A stretch of DNA of 64,000 nucleotides from Chromohalobacter nigrandesensis (GTDB lineage Bacteria; Pseudomonadota; Gammaproteobacteria; Pseudomonadales; Halomonadaceae). Under the pieces are notes generated by a model. The model saw nothing but the letters and a program-made list of their open reading frames with translations, was not told the DNA's origin and did not search any database. The translations under genes and the position numbers were made by a program. Below, in pieces: positions 1-9,462 of the stretch (position 1 is its first letter; every line of letters starts with the position of its first letter). The stretch is taken from contig NZ_JAKGAM010000002.1 in the NCBI RefSeq assembly GCF_023061285.1, forward strand, positions 310,001 through 374,000, given 5' to 3'.

Positions 1-1275
1 CTGAAGGGCGTTCTTGACGTAACCCTGCACGTCTTCCTTCAGCACGCGCTGCTTGGGCCCGGTGGGCGTGACCTGGGCCAGGTCGACGCCCAGTTCACGC
101 GCCAGCATGCGCACCGCCGGGCCAGCGTGGACGCGGGAACCCGCCGTCTTGTCGTCACCTTGCTTGTAACGTGCCTCGGGGCTCGGCTCACCCGCAGGCT
201 GCGCGGACTTGGCAGCGCTGGCCTGTTGTTGACCGCCACCGGCTTTCTGGTCCGCCTTGCCAGCATCAGGTTTCTTGCCGGCATCGGCTTTCTTCGCCGG
301 CTTCTTGGCCCCGGCCACCTCGATATAGCCGATCAGGTCGCCCTCAGAGACGCTATCACCTTCCTTGACCGACACCTCGACGACCTTGCCCTTGTAGGGG
401 CTGGGCACGTCCATGGAGGCCTTGTCGGATTCCAGCGTGATCAAGGTGTCTTCCTCGCCGATCTCGTCGCCCTCGCCGATGGCGATTTCGATGATCTCGA
501 CACCTTCGCTACCGCCGATATCGGGTACGCGGAGTTCCTTGCGGCCATCCTCGCCGCCGCCTTCCTGCGTCTCGTCTTCGGCGTCTTGATCTTCGGCACC
601 CGCGTCTGAATCGGCACTCTCGGAGTCGCCTTCCGCCGGCGCTTCGTCGGTGTCGTCGTCTGCGTCGTCACCTTCGCCGGCGATCTCCATGCTACCGATC
701 AGGTCACCCTCGGAGACAGTGTCGCCCTCCTTGACCGCCAACGAGACGAGTTTGCCGCTGTAGGGGCTCGGCACATCCATGGAGGCCTTGTCGGACTCCA
801 GCGTGATCAAGGTGTCTTCCGCGCTCACCTCATCGCCTTCGCTGATCGGCACTTCGATGATCTCGACGCCTTCACTGCCGCCGATGTCCGGCACTTTGAC
901 CTCGACGGTACGCTTGCCGCCACCGGACGACTTCTTCGGCGCAGCCTTCTCGGGCTCGGCTTCGTCCTTATCCTGAAACTTGGCATCGTCCTGGGAAGAC
1001 TCGCCGGCGTCGCTATCGTCCTGACCGTCGTCGCCACCTTCGGCTTCGAGCTCGAGGACATCGTCGCCCTCGGAGACGCTATCGCCTTCCTTGACCAGCA
1101 CCTTGACGACCTTGCCGCCCTTGGGCGCCGGGACATCCATGCTGGCCTTGTCGGACTCCAGCGTGATCATGGTGTCTTCGGCGGCGATGACATCGCCTTC
1201 GGACACCGCCACCTCGATGATCTCGACGCCTTCACTGCCGCCGATATCGGGAACTTTGATGATTTCGCTACTCAA
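1..1275 (-). CDS. aceF: Dihydrolipoyllysine acetyltransferase, E2 of pyruvate dehydrogenase (3' end outside window)
   Basis: E2 core of the pyruvate dehydrogenase complex, which moves acetyl groups from E1 to CoA on swinging lipoyl arms. The first 425 codons are present; the catalytic acetyltransferase domain lies beyond base 1. Three lipoyl domains are visible (about residues 2-75, 122-195 and 244-317), each with an ESDKAS motif whose lysine (K43, K163, K285) is the expected lipoylation site. They are joined by very acidic or Ala/Lys/Pro/Gln-rich linkers. A peripheral subunit-binding domain follows at about 382-418 (AVRMLARELGVDL). The start is a TTG at 1273-1275: it gives SSEIIKVPDIGG, matching family N-termini, and is preceded by AGGAG at proper spacing; no ATG fits. 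It follows aceE on the same strand after 156 bp. Three lipoyl domains is the enterobacterial-type layout. Confidence 0.96.
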   Translation of the reverse strand, partial: MSSEIIKVPDIGGSEGVEIIEVAVSEGDVIAAEDTMITLESDKASMDVPAPKGGKVVKVLVKEGDSVSEGDDVLELEAEGGDDGQDDSDAGESSQDDAKFQDKDEAEPEKAAPKKSSGGGKRTVEVKVPDIGGSEGVEIIEVPISEGDEVSAEDTLITLESDKASMDVPSPYSGKLVSLAVKEGDTVSEGDLIGSMEIAGEGDDADDDTDEAPAEGDSESADSDAGAEDQDAEDETQEGGGEDGRKELRVPDIGGSEGVEIIEIAIGEGDEIGEEDTLITLESDKASMDVPSPYKGKVVEVSVKEGDSVSEGDLIGYIEVAGAKKPAKKADAGKKPDAGKADQKAGGGQQQASAAKSAQPAGEPSPEARYKQGDDKTAGSRVHAGPAVRMLARELGVDLAQVTPTGPKQRVLKEDVQGYVKNALQ

Positions 1276-1365
1276 GGTCGCGCTCCTTTCCAATCTGGCA
1301 GTCTGGTCGTCCCGGCGAAATATCGCGCCCGGGCAATACGACCAGACCAGGCAATCTGGCCACGG

Positions 1366-1392
1366 CCGCCACCGTGTCTAAACAGTGGCGGC
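1366..1392. repeat. Inverted repeat in the aceE-aceF gap
   Basis: GCCGCCAC (1366-1373) and GTGGCGGC (1385-1392) form a perfect 8-bp stem with an 11-nt loop. A second short hairpin, GGACCC-TT-GGGTCC, lies at 1402-1415, just downstream of the aceE stop. No T-run follows either, so these look like mRNA-processing or attenuating structures rather than true terminators. That role is inference. Confidence 0.5.
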
Positions 1393-1431
1393 ACCTCGAT
1401 GGGACCCTTGGGTCCAAGACACCAACGGGTC

Positions 1432-4122
1432 TCAAGACACCAGCGGGCTGGGCTTGGCGGGGTCGATGCCGTATTTCTTCATGGCATCATTGACGACCTT
1501 GGCGTCGATCTCACCGCGGCTGACCAGCGCGCGCAGCGCCTGAATGGTCACGTAGTAGCGGTCGACCTCGAAGAAACGACGCAGCGCTTCACGCGTGTCG
1601 GAACGCCCGAAACCATCGGTCCCCAGCACATGGAAGTCACTCGGTACCCAAGCACGAATCTGATCGGCGTAGAGCTTCATGTAGTCGGTCGATGCAATGA
1701 CCGGCCCTTCGACACCGCTGAGTTGCTGTGACACCCACGGCTGCTCACGCTTCTCATCGTAGTCGAGGAACTGCAGCCGGTCGTACTCGAGCGCTTCGCG
1801 GCGCAGCTCGTTGAAGCTGGTCACGCTCCAAACGTCGGCAACGACGTCGTGCTCGTTCGCCAGCATCTCGGCGGCGGCCTCGACTTCGCGCAGAATCGTG
1901 CCGCTGCCCATGAGCTGCACCCGCGGCTGCTTCTTGCGACCGTCCTTCTTGCCTTCCTGAAGCAGGTACATGCCACGAACGATGCCTTCCTCGCTGCCCT
2001 CCGGCATTTCCGGATGCGGGTAGTTCTCGTTCATCACGGTCAGATAGTAGAAGCAGTTTTCCTTGTCCTGGAACATGCGCTTCAGGCCATCCTGCAGAAT
2101 CACCGCAACCTCGTGGCCATAGCAAGGGTCGTAGGCACGGCACGACGGCACGGTCGACATCAGGATATGGCTGTGACCGTCCTGGTGCTGCAGCCCCTCG
2201 CCATTGATGGTCGTGCGCCCGGCGGTACCGCCGATCATGAAGCCACGCGCCTGTAGATCGCCAGCCGCCCAAATCAGGTCACCGACGCGCTGATAGCCGA
2301 ACATCGAGTAGTAGACGTAGAACGGAATCAGCGGCAGATGGTGGTTGGAATAAGACGTCGCCGCGGCAATCCACGCGGAGATGGAACCGGCTTCGGTGAT
2401 GCCTTCCTCGAGGATCTGACCCTTCTGGTCCTCGCGGTAGTACATGATCTGGCCGGCATCCATGGGCTCGTACTTCTGCCCTTCGGCGGCGTAGATACCC
2501 AACTGGCGGAACATGCCTTCCATCCCGAAGGTACGCGCTTCGTCGGGAATGATCGGCACCACGCGCGAGCCCAACTGCTTGTTCTTGACCAGGCCGTTGA
2601 GTACACGCACGAAGGACATGGTGCTGGACACTTCGCGGTCGCCGGAGCCCTTGAGCTGGCTGGCGAACATCTTGTCATCGAGCCCGGGAATCTCGAGCGC
2701 CTCGAAGTCGTTCTTGCGCGCCGGCAAAAAGCCGCCGAGCTTCTCGCGCTGGAGATGCAGGTACTTCATCTCCGGGCTGTCGTCATCGGGCTTGTAGTAC
2801 GGGATGTCACCGCTTTCGATCTGCTCGTCGGAGATCGGCACGCCGAAACGATCGCGAAACTTCTTGAGCGCTTCGGTATCCATCGACTTGATCTGGTGGG
2901 CTTCCATGTCGGCTTCGCCGCTGCCGCCGCCCATGCCGTAGCCCTTGACGGTATGCGCCAGGATCACGGTGGGGCGATTGCCAGCGTTATTGACCGCTTC
3001 ATGGTAGGCCGCGTAGACCTTCTGCGGATCGTGACCGCCACGATTGAGACGGAAGATCTGCTCGTCGGAGTAGTCCTCGACCATCTTCGCAGTTTCATCG
3101 TACTTGCCGAAGAAGTGCTCGCGGGTGTACTTGCCACCCTGGGCCTTGTAGTTCTGGTACTCGCCGTCGACCGCCTCGTCCATGCGCTTTTGCAGCATGC
3201 CCTTGGTGTCCTGCTCGAACAGCGGATCCCACTGGCCGCCCCAGACGACCTTGATCACGTTCCAACCGGCACCGCGGAAGACGCCCTCGAGTTCGTCGAT
3301 GACACGCGAGTTGCCGCGCACCGGACCGTCGAGACGCTGCAGGTTGCAGTTGATGACGAAGATCAGGTTGTCGAGCTTCTCACGGCTTGCCAGGTGCAGC
3401 GCACCCAGGGACTCCGGCTCGTCGCACTCGCCATCACCGAGGAAGGCCCAGACCTTGCGGTCCTGCATGTCCTCGAGCTCACGCGAATGCAGATACTTCA
3501 TCACGTGGGCCTGATAGATCGCCTGGATCGGCCCCAGCCCCATGGAGACTGTCGGAAACTGCCAGTACTCGGGCATCAGGTAAGGGTGCGGATAGGACGG
3601 CAACGACTCGCCGTCGACTTCCTGGCGGAAGTTGTCCATCTGCTCCTGCGTCAGTCGCCCTTCGAGGAACGAACGCGCGTAGATGCCCGGCGTGACGTGC
3701 CCCTGAATGTAGAGCAGATCGCCCTTGTGATCGCCGTTGTCGGCGCGGAAGAAGTGGTTGAAACCCACTTCGTAAAGCGTGGCACTGGACTGATAGCTGG
3801 CGATGTGACCGCCCAGGCCCTTGTGCTTCTTGTTGGCGCGCAATACCTGAACCATCGCGTTCCAGCGGATGGCCGAACGAATCTTGCGCTCGATGAACAT
3901 ATCACCGGGCATCTTGGCTTCACGATGCACCGGAATGGTATTGCGATGCGGCGTGGTCCCGGAAAAGGGGGGTGAAGAGCCATCGCGACGCAGACGATCC
4001 GCCAAGCGGCTCATGATGTATCGAGCGCGCTCTTCGCCCTCATGCTCGATGACCGAGGCCAAGGAATCCAGCCATTCCGTGGTTTCGATCGGATCGAGAT
4101 CGTTTCTTGCCTCCAGACTCAT
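1432..4122 (-). CDS. aceE: Pyruvate dehydrogenase E1 component, homodimeric type
   Basis: Thiamine-diphosphate enzyme that decarboxylates pyruvate and acetylates the E2 lipoyl arms. The 896-residue product has the length of homodimeric gammaproteobacterial E1 (about 887). Visible are DPIETTEWL at the N-terminus, the TPP/Mg motif GDGECDEPES ending in INCNLQRLDGP, and the HTVKGYGMG and ATSYSNHHLPLIPFYVYYS regions. The ATG at 4120-4122 is chosen because GGAGAG precedes it and the N-terminus then lines up with E. coli AceE; an upstream in-frame ATG at 4173 would add 17 unlikely residues. aceF follows downstream. No pdhR-type regulator sits next to it, unlike in E. coli. Confidence 0.97.
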   Translation of the reverse strand: MSLEARNDLDPIETTEWLDSLASVIEHEGEERARYIMSRLADRLRRDGSSPPFSGTTPHRNTIPVHREAKMPGDMFIERKIRSAIRWNAMVQVLRANKKHKGLGGHIASYQSSATLYEVGFNHFFRADNGDHKGDLLYIQGHVTPGIYARSFLEGRLTQEQMDNFRQEVDGESLPSYPHPYLMPEYWQFPTVSMGLGPIQAIYQAHVMKYLHSRELEDMQDRKVWAFLGDGECDEPESLGALHLASREKLDNLIFVINCNLQRLDGPVRGNSRVIDELEGVFRGAGWNVIKVVWGGQWDPLFEQDTKGMLQKRMDEAVDGEYQNYKAQGGKYTREHFFGKYDETAKMVEDYSDEQIFRLNRGGHDPQKVYAAYHEAVNNAGNRPTVILAHTVKGYGMGGGSGEADMEAHQIKSMDTEALKKFRDRFGVPISDEQIESGDIPYYKPDDDSPEMKYLHLQREKLGGFLPARKNDFEALEIPGLDDKMFASQLKGSGDREVSSTMSFVRVLNGLVKNKQLGSRVVPIIPDEARTFGMEGMFRQLGIYAAEGQKYEPMDAGQIMYYREDQKGQILEEGITEAGSISAWIAAATSYSNHHLPLIPFYVYYSMFGYQRVGDLIWAAGDLQARGFMIGGTAGRTTINGEGLQHQDGHSHILMSTVPSCRAYDPCYGHEVAVILQDGLKRMFQDKENCFYYLTVMNENYPHPEMPEGSEEGIVRGMYLLQEGKKDGRKKQPRVQLMGSGTILREVEAAAEMLANEHDVVADVWSVTSFNELRREALEYDRLQFLDYDEKREQPWVSQQLSGVEGPVIASTDYMKLYADQIRAWVPSDFHVLGTDGFGRSDTREALRRFFEVDRYYVTIQALRALVSRGEIDAKVVNDAMKKYGIDPAKPSPLVS

Positions 4123-4293
4123 AGACGTCTCTCCGAATGAAGATTGTATGTCGGTCATGGCCCGTCTACGCATCGCGATGGGGCCTGTGGCGCTCTTCAG
4201 TGTGGGCGCGACCTTCTTTGGGCCGTGTCTCCGGGAAAACTTTCTGTAATTTCCTTACAGCGGGGCGTGCAAGACGCACGGATTCAGGCCACG

Positions 4294-4322
4294 ACGATAC
4301 CGCAAACGCTGTCTGCTGCCAA
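4294..4322 (-). promoter_or_regulatory. Candidate sigma70 promoter for aceE-aceF
   Basis: On the minus strand TTGGCA (4317-4322) and TATCGT (4294-4299) are separated by 17 bp, about 170 bp upstream of the aceE start. The -35 matches 5 of 6 and the -10 4 of 6 consensus bases. The rest of the 317-bp non-coding stretch 4123-4439 holds only a run of CATG/GCAT repeats near 4423-4437; nothing else is recognised there. Confidence 0.4.
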
Positions 4323-4439
4323 TTCGATAGGCCGCAAGCGACCTGTAAAATGCTTATTGGCCCAGGCCCGCTCAGGCCATATCACCAGGATTCGACAAAG
4401 GTTTACACGATGTAGTGCATTTACATGCATGCATGTGCA

Positions 4440-5012
4440 TCAGGACGCTGTGCCCGCCACCTCCTCGAGACAACGGCGAAAATAGGCCCAATCAAAAGCC
4501 GGGCCGGGGTCGGTCTTGCGCAGCGGCGCGATATGCGCATGGCTGGTCACACGCCCCAGGTTCAAGACAGGATAATGCTCATGCAATGCCTGGAACACAC
4601 GCGCCAAGCATTGATACTGCGCATCGCGATAGGCGTGAATTTCATCACCTTCCAGCTCGATGCCGATACTGAAGTCGTTGAGTTCACGACGCTCACGCTG
4701 GCCATCCCACCAGCGCGAGCGACCGGCATGCCAGGCGCGTCGATCGAAGCCTACGAACTGCACCGCTTCGCCGTCGCGGCGAATCAGCACATGCGCCGAG
4801 ACCCGCAAGGCGTGGATCGTGGCAAAATAAGGATGCGCGGCGGGGTCGAGGCGATTGGTGAACAAGCGCTCGATATCCTCACCCCCGAAGCACCCCGGCG
4901 GCAGGCTGATGGAATGCAGTACCAGTGCCGAGATTTCTTCCTCGGGACGCGCATTGTGATTGGGCGAAACGACGTGCCGCGCCGTGGTGAGCCAGTGATT
5001 GTCGACCCGCAT
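4440..5012 (-). CDS. ampD: 1,6-anhydro-N-acetylmuramyl-L-alanine amidase AmpD
   Basis: Cytoplasmic zinc amidase of cell-wall recycling that removes the peptide from anhydro-muropeptides, which indirectly controls ampC-type beta-lactamase where present. The 190-residue protein has the Amidase_2 layout: SPNHNARP near the N-terminus, LVLHSISLPPG with the first zinc His, FDRRAWHAG with the second region, GIELEG, and SHAHIAPLRKTDPGPAFDW with the last zinc ligands and the catalytic Lys area. The ATG at 5010-5012 is used because AGGAG lies 6 bp upstream; an upstream ATG (5060) would start inside the 14-bp tandem repeat. Divergent from nadC. No signal peptide, as expected for AmpD rather than periplasmic AmiD. 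Confidence 0.93.
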   Translation of the reverse strand: MRVDNHWLTTARHVVSPNHNARPEEEISALVLHSISLPPGCFGGEDIERLFTNRLDPAAHPYFATIHALRVSAHVLIRRDGEAVQFVGFDRRAWHAGRSRWWDGQRERRELNDFSIGIELEGDEIHAYRDAQYQCLARVFQALHEHYPVLNLGRVTSHAHIAPLRKTDPGPAFDWAYFRRCLEEVAGTAS

Positions 5013-5032
5013 GCCTGCTCCTGTCTTTTCGG

Positions 5033-5088
5033 GACGTACTTCTCGAGACGTACCTCTCAAGACGTACTTCTCAAGACGTACTCTTCGG
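5033..5088. repeat. Four tandem copies of a 14-bp repeat between ampD and nadC
   Basis: Units starting at 5033, 5047, 5061 and 5075 share the pattern GACGTACTTCTCAA with one to a few differences; a degenerate fifth (GACGCGCT) starts at 5089. The array lies just upstream of the ampD ribosome-binding site, in the divergent ampD-nadC control region, so its copy number would change the ampD leader length. Confidence 0.85.
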
Positions 5089-5133
5089 GACGCGCTCGGA
5101 TGACCAGCGACCCCCCTGACCGGATCGCCGTGA

Positions 5134-6036
<903 letters not shown>

Positions 6037-6058
6037 CGCCTCGTTTGCTGCCTGGGCG

Positions 6059-7090
6059 TCAGCGACCGAAGGCCAGCATCCTTTCCAGGGGCTTAATGGC
6101 CCGCTGACGCAGCGCCGCCTCGATACGTATCTCGCCACTGCCTTCATGCAAGGCGCGCTCGAGGCGATCCAGGTCGTTCATCGCCATCCACGGGCAGTGG
6201 GCGCAACTCTTGCAGGTCGCGCCATTGCCCGCCGTAGGCGCCTCGAACAGCGTCTTATCCGGCACGGCCTGCTGCATCTTGTAGAAGATGCCACGGTCGG
6301 TGGCCACGATCAGGCGTTGCCGGTCGAGTTCGCGCGCGGCCTTGATCAGTTGTGAGGTCGAACCCACCACATCGGCCAGTTCGATCACCTCTGCCGGCGA
6401 CTCGGGATGCACCAGCAAGGCAGCATCGGGGTAGACCTTCTTGAGATCCAGCACGCCCTGGGCCTTGAATTCCTCGTGCACGATGCAGGCACCATCCCAG
6501 AGCAGCATGTCAGCGCCGGTACGCTCGCGGATATAACGCCCCAGGTGCTTGTCCGGCGCCCACAGGATCTTTTCGCCACAGGCCTGGAGATGCTCGATGA
6601 CCTCGACCGCAATCGACGAGGTCACCACCCAATCCGCACGCGCCTTGACCGCCGCCGAGGTATTGGCATAAACCACCACCGTGCGGTCGGGATGCGCATC
6701 GCAGAACGCCGCGAACTCATCCGCCGGACAGCCGTCATCCAGCGAACAGGTCGCTTCCAGCGTGGGCATCAGCACGGTTTTCTCGGGGGACAGGATCTTG
6801 GCGGTCTCGCCCATGAAGCGCACCCCGGCCACCACCAAGGTCGTGGCCGAGTGCCGGGCGCCGAAGCGTGCCATTTCCAGGGAATCGGCCACGCAGCCGC
6901 CGCTTTCCTCGGCGAGTTGCTGAATGGCGTCGTCGGTATAGTAATGCGCCACCAAGGTGGCATTGCGTTCGCGCAGCAAGCGCTTGATCGTCTCGGACTG
7001 CGCACGTGCTGACGCACTCGGCACGACCGGGCAATACGTGCGGGCCAGAGGCGAAGCTGCCTCGGGCACTTTCGGTGTCATGATCGTCAT
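6059..7090 (-). CDS. nadA: Quinolinate synthase A, [4Fe-4S] enzyme
   Basis: Condenses iminoaspartate with dihydroxyacetone phosphate to quinolinate in NAD synthesis. With the ATG at 7088-7090 the protein has 343 residues and the three cluster cysteines fall at C115, C202 and C299, each two residues past the E. coli positions. Other motifs: [39 protein letters not shown], and the C-terminal [10 protein letters not shown]. The start is uncertain: ATG codons at 7183, 7129 and 7081 are in frame and no strong ribosome-binding site picks one; 7090 best matches family length. Convergent with nadC. Confidence 0.95.
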   Translation of the reverse strand: MTIMTPKVPEAASPLARTYCPVVPSASARAQSETIKRLLRERNATLVAHYYTDDAIQQLAEESGGCVADSLEMARFGARHSATTLVVAGVRFMGETAKILSPEKTVLMPTLEATCSLDDGCPADEFAAFCDAHPDRTVVVYANTSAAVKARADWVVTSSIAVEVIEHLQACGEKILWAPDKHLGRYIRERTGADMLLWDGACIVHEEFKAQGVLDLKKVYPDAALLVHPESPAEVIELADVVGSTSQLIKAARELDRQRLIVATDRGIFYKMQQAVPDKTLFEAPTAGNGATCKSCAHCPWMAMNDLDRLERALHEGSGEIRIEAALRQRAIKPLERMLAFGR

Positions 7091-7270
7091 CGTGTCTACC
7101 ACTGTGACTGGCAGGGGCTCCCCCTGCATAACGAGAAGCGTCGCGCCGCGATCTCTTCGCGGACACGCCACACCCAATCTCATGATACTGCTCGTCGCTA
7201 CCGGCTTGCCAGCATCGTGCCCACCCGAATGTCGTCACGGCCTAATGTCCAGCACGAATACCCGGAACGC

Positions 7271-7299
7271 AAAAACCCCGCCTCATGCGAGACGGGGTT
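7271..7299 (-). terminator. Rho-independent terminator of the tRNA-Lys operon
   Basis: On the minus strand an 11-bp stem (AACCCCGTCTC with GAGGCGGGGTT, loop GCAT) is followed by a T-run. It lies directly downstream of the third tRNA-Lys gene and upstream of nadA. Confidence 0.88.
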
Positions 7300-7305
7300 G
7301 AATGC

Positions 7306-7380
7306 TGGTGGGTCGTGTAGGATTCGAACCTACGACCAATTGGTTAAAAGCCAACTGCTCTACCACTGAGCTAACGACCC
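7306..7380 (-). tRNA. tRNA-Lys (UUU), third copy in transcript order
   Basis: 75 nt including an encoded CCA. Acceptor stem GGGTCGT/ACGACCC, D arm GCTCAGTGGTAGAGC, anticodon loop CTTTTAA with anticodon TTT, and T arm TAGGTTCGAATCCTA are all intact. Identical to the two copies upstream. Confidence 0.98.
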
Positions 7381-7414
7381 ATAACCTGTCCGTTCGGACA
7401 GTTTTGGGCGGCAA

Positions 7415-7489
7415 TGGTGGGTCGTGTAGGATTCGAACCTACGACCAATTGGTTAAAAGCCAACTGCTCTACCACTGAGCTAACGACCC
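7415..7489 (-). tRNA. tRNA-Lys (UUU), second copy
   Basis: Same 75-nt sequence with encoded CCA as the neighbours, with anticodon TTT. It is separated from the next copy by a 34-bp spacer containing a small GTCCG-TTC-GGAC-type hairpin, a plausible processing site. Confidence 0.98.
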
Positions 7490-7545
7490 GCCGCCGGGTC
7501 TTCGAGACGTATTATCGCACCATACCAATCAAAGGCACGTGCCAA

Positions 7546-7620
7546 TGGTGGGTCGTGTAGGATTCGAACCTACGACCAATTGGTTAAAAGCCAACTGCTC
7601 TACCACTGAGCTAACGACCC
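7546..7620 (-). tRNA. tRNA-Lys (UUU), promoter-proximal copy
   Basis: First tRNA of the tandem triplet; 75 nt with encoded CCA and anticodon TTT, identical to the other two. It lies about 17 bp downstream of the -10 element at 7638-7643. Confidence 0.98.
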
Positions 7621-7637
7621 GTCCCGACAGGGCGCAC

Positions 7638-7666
7638 ATAGTACTGATAACGCTCGACATTGACAA
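7638..7666 (-). promoter_or_regulatory. Strong sigma70 promoter of the tRNA-Lys operon with GC-rich discriminator
   Basis: Minus-strand TTGTCA (7661-7666) and TACTAT (7638-7643) have a 17-bp spacer. The bases after the -10 (GTGCGCC) form a GC-rich discriminator, the known mark of stable-RNA promoters under stringent (ppGpp) control. Growth-rate control is inferred from this. Confidence 0.8.
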
Positions 7667-7687
7667 GATTTTTTTACTGCAAACCGC

Positions 7688-8548
7688 TCACCGAGAGCCC
7701 CGCGAGTTCTTCGGCTTGCGCATGGCGTTGACCGGGCGACGCTTGTTCTTGTCGCGGCTCCAGCGGTTCTTCTCGTCAGGCGTCAACGCGGGCACCTTGC
7801 GCGCCGGCAAGTCTGCCAATTGCGCCAGGTCGTCGACCTCTTCCTGGGAAAGTTCGACCCACTCACCCGCCTTGGCACGCTTATCGAGGAAGATATTGCC
7901 GTAACGAACGCGCTTGAGGCGGCTCACCGTGAGCTCCTGCGACTCCCAGAGACGCCGCACCTCACGATTGCGCCCTTCGAGAATCACCACGTGGAACCAC
8001 GTATTGATGCCTTCGCCGCCGAATTCCTGCACATCGGTGAAACGCGCCGGGCCATCTTCGAGCATCACCCCCTCGGTCATCGCGGTCACGTTCTCCGGGC
8101 GAACACCGCCCATCACGCGCACCGCATATTCGCGCTCGACCTGCGTGGAGGGATGCATCAAGCGGTTGGCAAGTTCGCCGTCGGTGGTGAACAGCAACAA
8201 ACCGCTGGTATTGATATCCAGGCGGCCGATGGCGATCCAACGCTCCCCTTTGAGGCGTGGCAAGCGATCGAAGACGGTGCGCCGTCCCTCGGGGTCGCGA
8301 CGCGTGCAAAGCTCGCCCTCGGGCTTGTTGTACATGATGACGCGCCGTGGCACTTCCTCGGCATCGCGCAGGTTCACAGGGCGCTCGTCGAAGGTGACCC
8401 GATCGCGCGTTTCGATGCGGTCCCCCAACGTGGCCACTTGGCCATTGACCTTGACGCGGCCGTCACTGATGGCGGTTTCCATCTCACGACGCGAGCCGAA
8501 GCCCGCACGGGCCAGTACCTTCTGCAATTTTTCGGTAGGCGTGTTCAT
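7688..8548 (-). CDS. rluB: 23S rRNA pseudouridine synthase RluB (U2605 type)
   Basis: Isomerises a uridine in 23S rRNA during ribosome assembly. 286 residues. An S4 RNA-binding domain at about 5-65 ([17 protein letters not shown]) is followed by the RsuA/RluB-type catalytic domain with [15 protein letters not shown] and [18 protein letters not shown]111 is the expected catalytic Asp. [11 protein letters not shown] fits RluB and distinguishes it from RsuA. The C-terminal tail is very basic. It is the last gene of scpA-scpB-rluB, and its ATG overlaps the scpB stop (ATGA), so translation is probably coupled. Confidence 0.94.
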   Translation of the reverse strand: MNTPTEKLQKVLARAGFGSRREMETAISDGRVKVNGQVATLGDRIETRDRVTFDERPVNLRDAEEVPRRVIMYNKPEGELCTRRDPEGRRTVFDRLPRLKGERWIAIGRLDINTSGLLLFTTDGELANRLMHPSTQVEREYAVRVMGGVRPENVTAMTEGVMLEDGPARFTDVQEFGGEGINTWFHVVILEGRNREVRRLWESQELTVSRLKRVRYGNIFLDKRAKAGEWVELSQEEVDDLAQLADLPARKVPALTPDEKNRWSRDKNKRRPVNAMRKPKNSRGSR

Positions 8549-9462
8549 GAATCGAACGTTGTCTCGTCTGTTGAATGTTCCGCGTCCGCCGCGTCGGAAG
8601 CCTCGGCATCGTCTGATGGTGATGCTTCGGCCCCTTCTTCCCGTCGGCGGGCGCGTTCGGCCAGGCGAGCTTCGAGTTCGGCGAAGCTCAATCCCGACCG
8701 CTCGGACGCCGTCCCGGCGTGCTGATCGTCGGCCATCCCGGCCGTCGTCGTATCTGCCGTCTCTAGCGTGTCTGGCTCGATCTCAGATGACGACGTTGCT
8801 TGCGACGTATCCTCGATCGGCGGAGTATTCTCGACGTTGTCGGCCTGACTGTCACGCGCCGATGCATGATCCGCGTCATCGTGTCCCGGCGTCTCCTGAT
8901 CGTGCCCCAGTGCCTCCTCGAAACGCGTCTCGAATTCCTTGAGTTCGTGCATCGGCGGCAAGGCATCAAGGGTCTTGAGGCCGAAGTCGTCGAGAAAGGC
9001 ACGCGTGGTAGCGTAGACCGAGGGTCGTCCCGGCACGTCACGCTGACCGACGACGCGAATCCATCCCCGCTCGCTCAGGGTACGCATGATCGTGGTACTC
9101 ACCGAGACCCCGCGCACCTCCTCGATATCGCCACGGGTGACTGGTTGACGATAGGCGATCAGCGCCAGGGTCTCCAGCAGCGCACGCGAATAACGCTGTG
9201 GCTTTTCATCCCAAAGCCGCGATATCCACGGAGAAAAACGTGCACGAATGCGCACTTGAAACCCAGATGCGGTCTCGATGAGTTCCAGAGCGCTATGCTC
9301 GAGGCGCTCGCCCAGACGCGCCAGGGCATCGCGCAACTCACCGCGCGAGGGGCGCTCACGCGCGTCGAACAGACTCTCCAGGCGTTCGGCTGTCAGCGGC
9401 TCGCCGGCGGCCAGCAACGCCGCTTCGCAGACCTCGTCGAGAGACGTCGGCGCCTCGTTCAT
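8545..9462 (-). CDS. scpB: Segregation and condensation protein B
   Basis: Winged-helix partner of the SMC-ScpA complex, which compacts and segregates chromosomes. Residues about 8-190 carry the ScpB fold ([64 protein letters not shown]). A long, Asp/Glu/Thr-rich, low-complexity tail of about 110 residues follows, which is longer than in non-halophiles and probably disordered. The start overlaps scpA by 4 bp and the stop overlaps rluB by 4 bp. Confidence 0.94.
   Translation of the reverse strand: MNEAPTSLDEVCEAALLAAGEPLTAERLESLFDARERPSRGELRDALARLGERLEHSALELIETASGFQVRIRARFSPWISRLWDEKPQRYSRALLETLALIAYRQPVTRGDIEEVRGVSVSTTIMRTLSERGWIRVVGQRDVPGRPSVYATTRAFLDDFGLKTLDALPPMHELKEFETRFEEALGHDQETPGHDDADHASARDSQADNVENTPPIEDTSQATSSSEIEPDTLETADTTTAGMADDQHAGTASERSGLSFAELEARLAERARRREEGAEASPSDDAEASDAADAEHSTDETTFDS

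Noticed and set aside
2338-3975. 545-codon open frame antisense to aceE
   Set aside because: It lies wholly inside aceE, has no ribosome-binding site or family motifs, and is a by-product of high GC codon bias.
4411-4445. Alternating CATG/GCAT run, considered as a terminator for ampD or an operator
   Set aside because: It has no T-tract and lies upstream, not downstream, of transcription from ampD into aceE's leader in a usable position; the self-complementarity comes from simple dinucleotide-like repetition.
7539-7904. Open frame beginning MPMVGRVGFEPTTNWLKANCSTTELTT
   Set aside because: This is the well-known false protein made by reading antisense through a tRNA gene; here it crosses the promoter-proximal tRNA-Lys.
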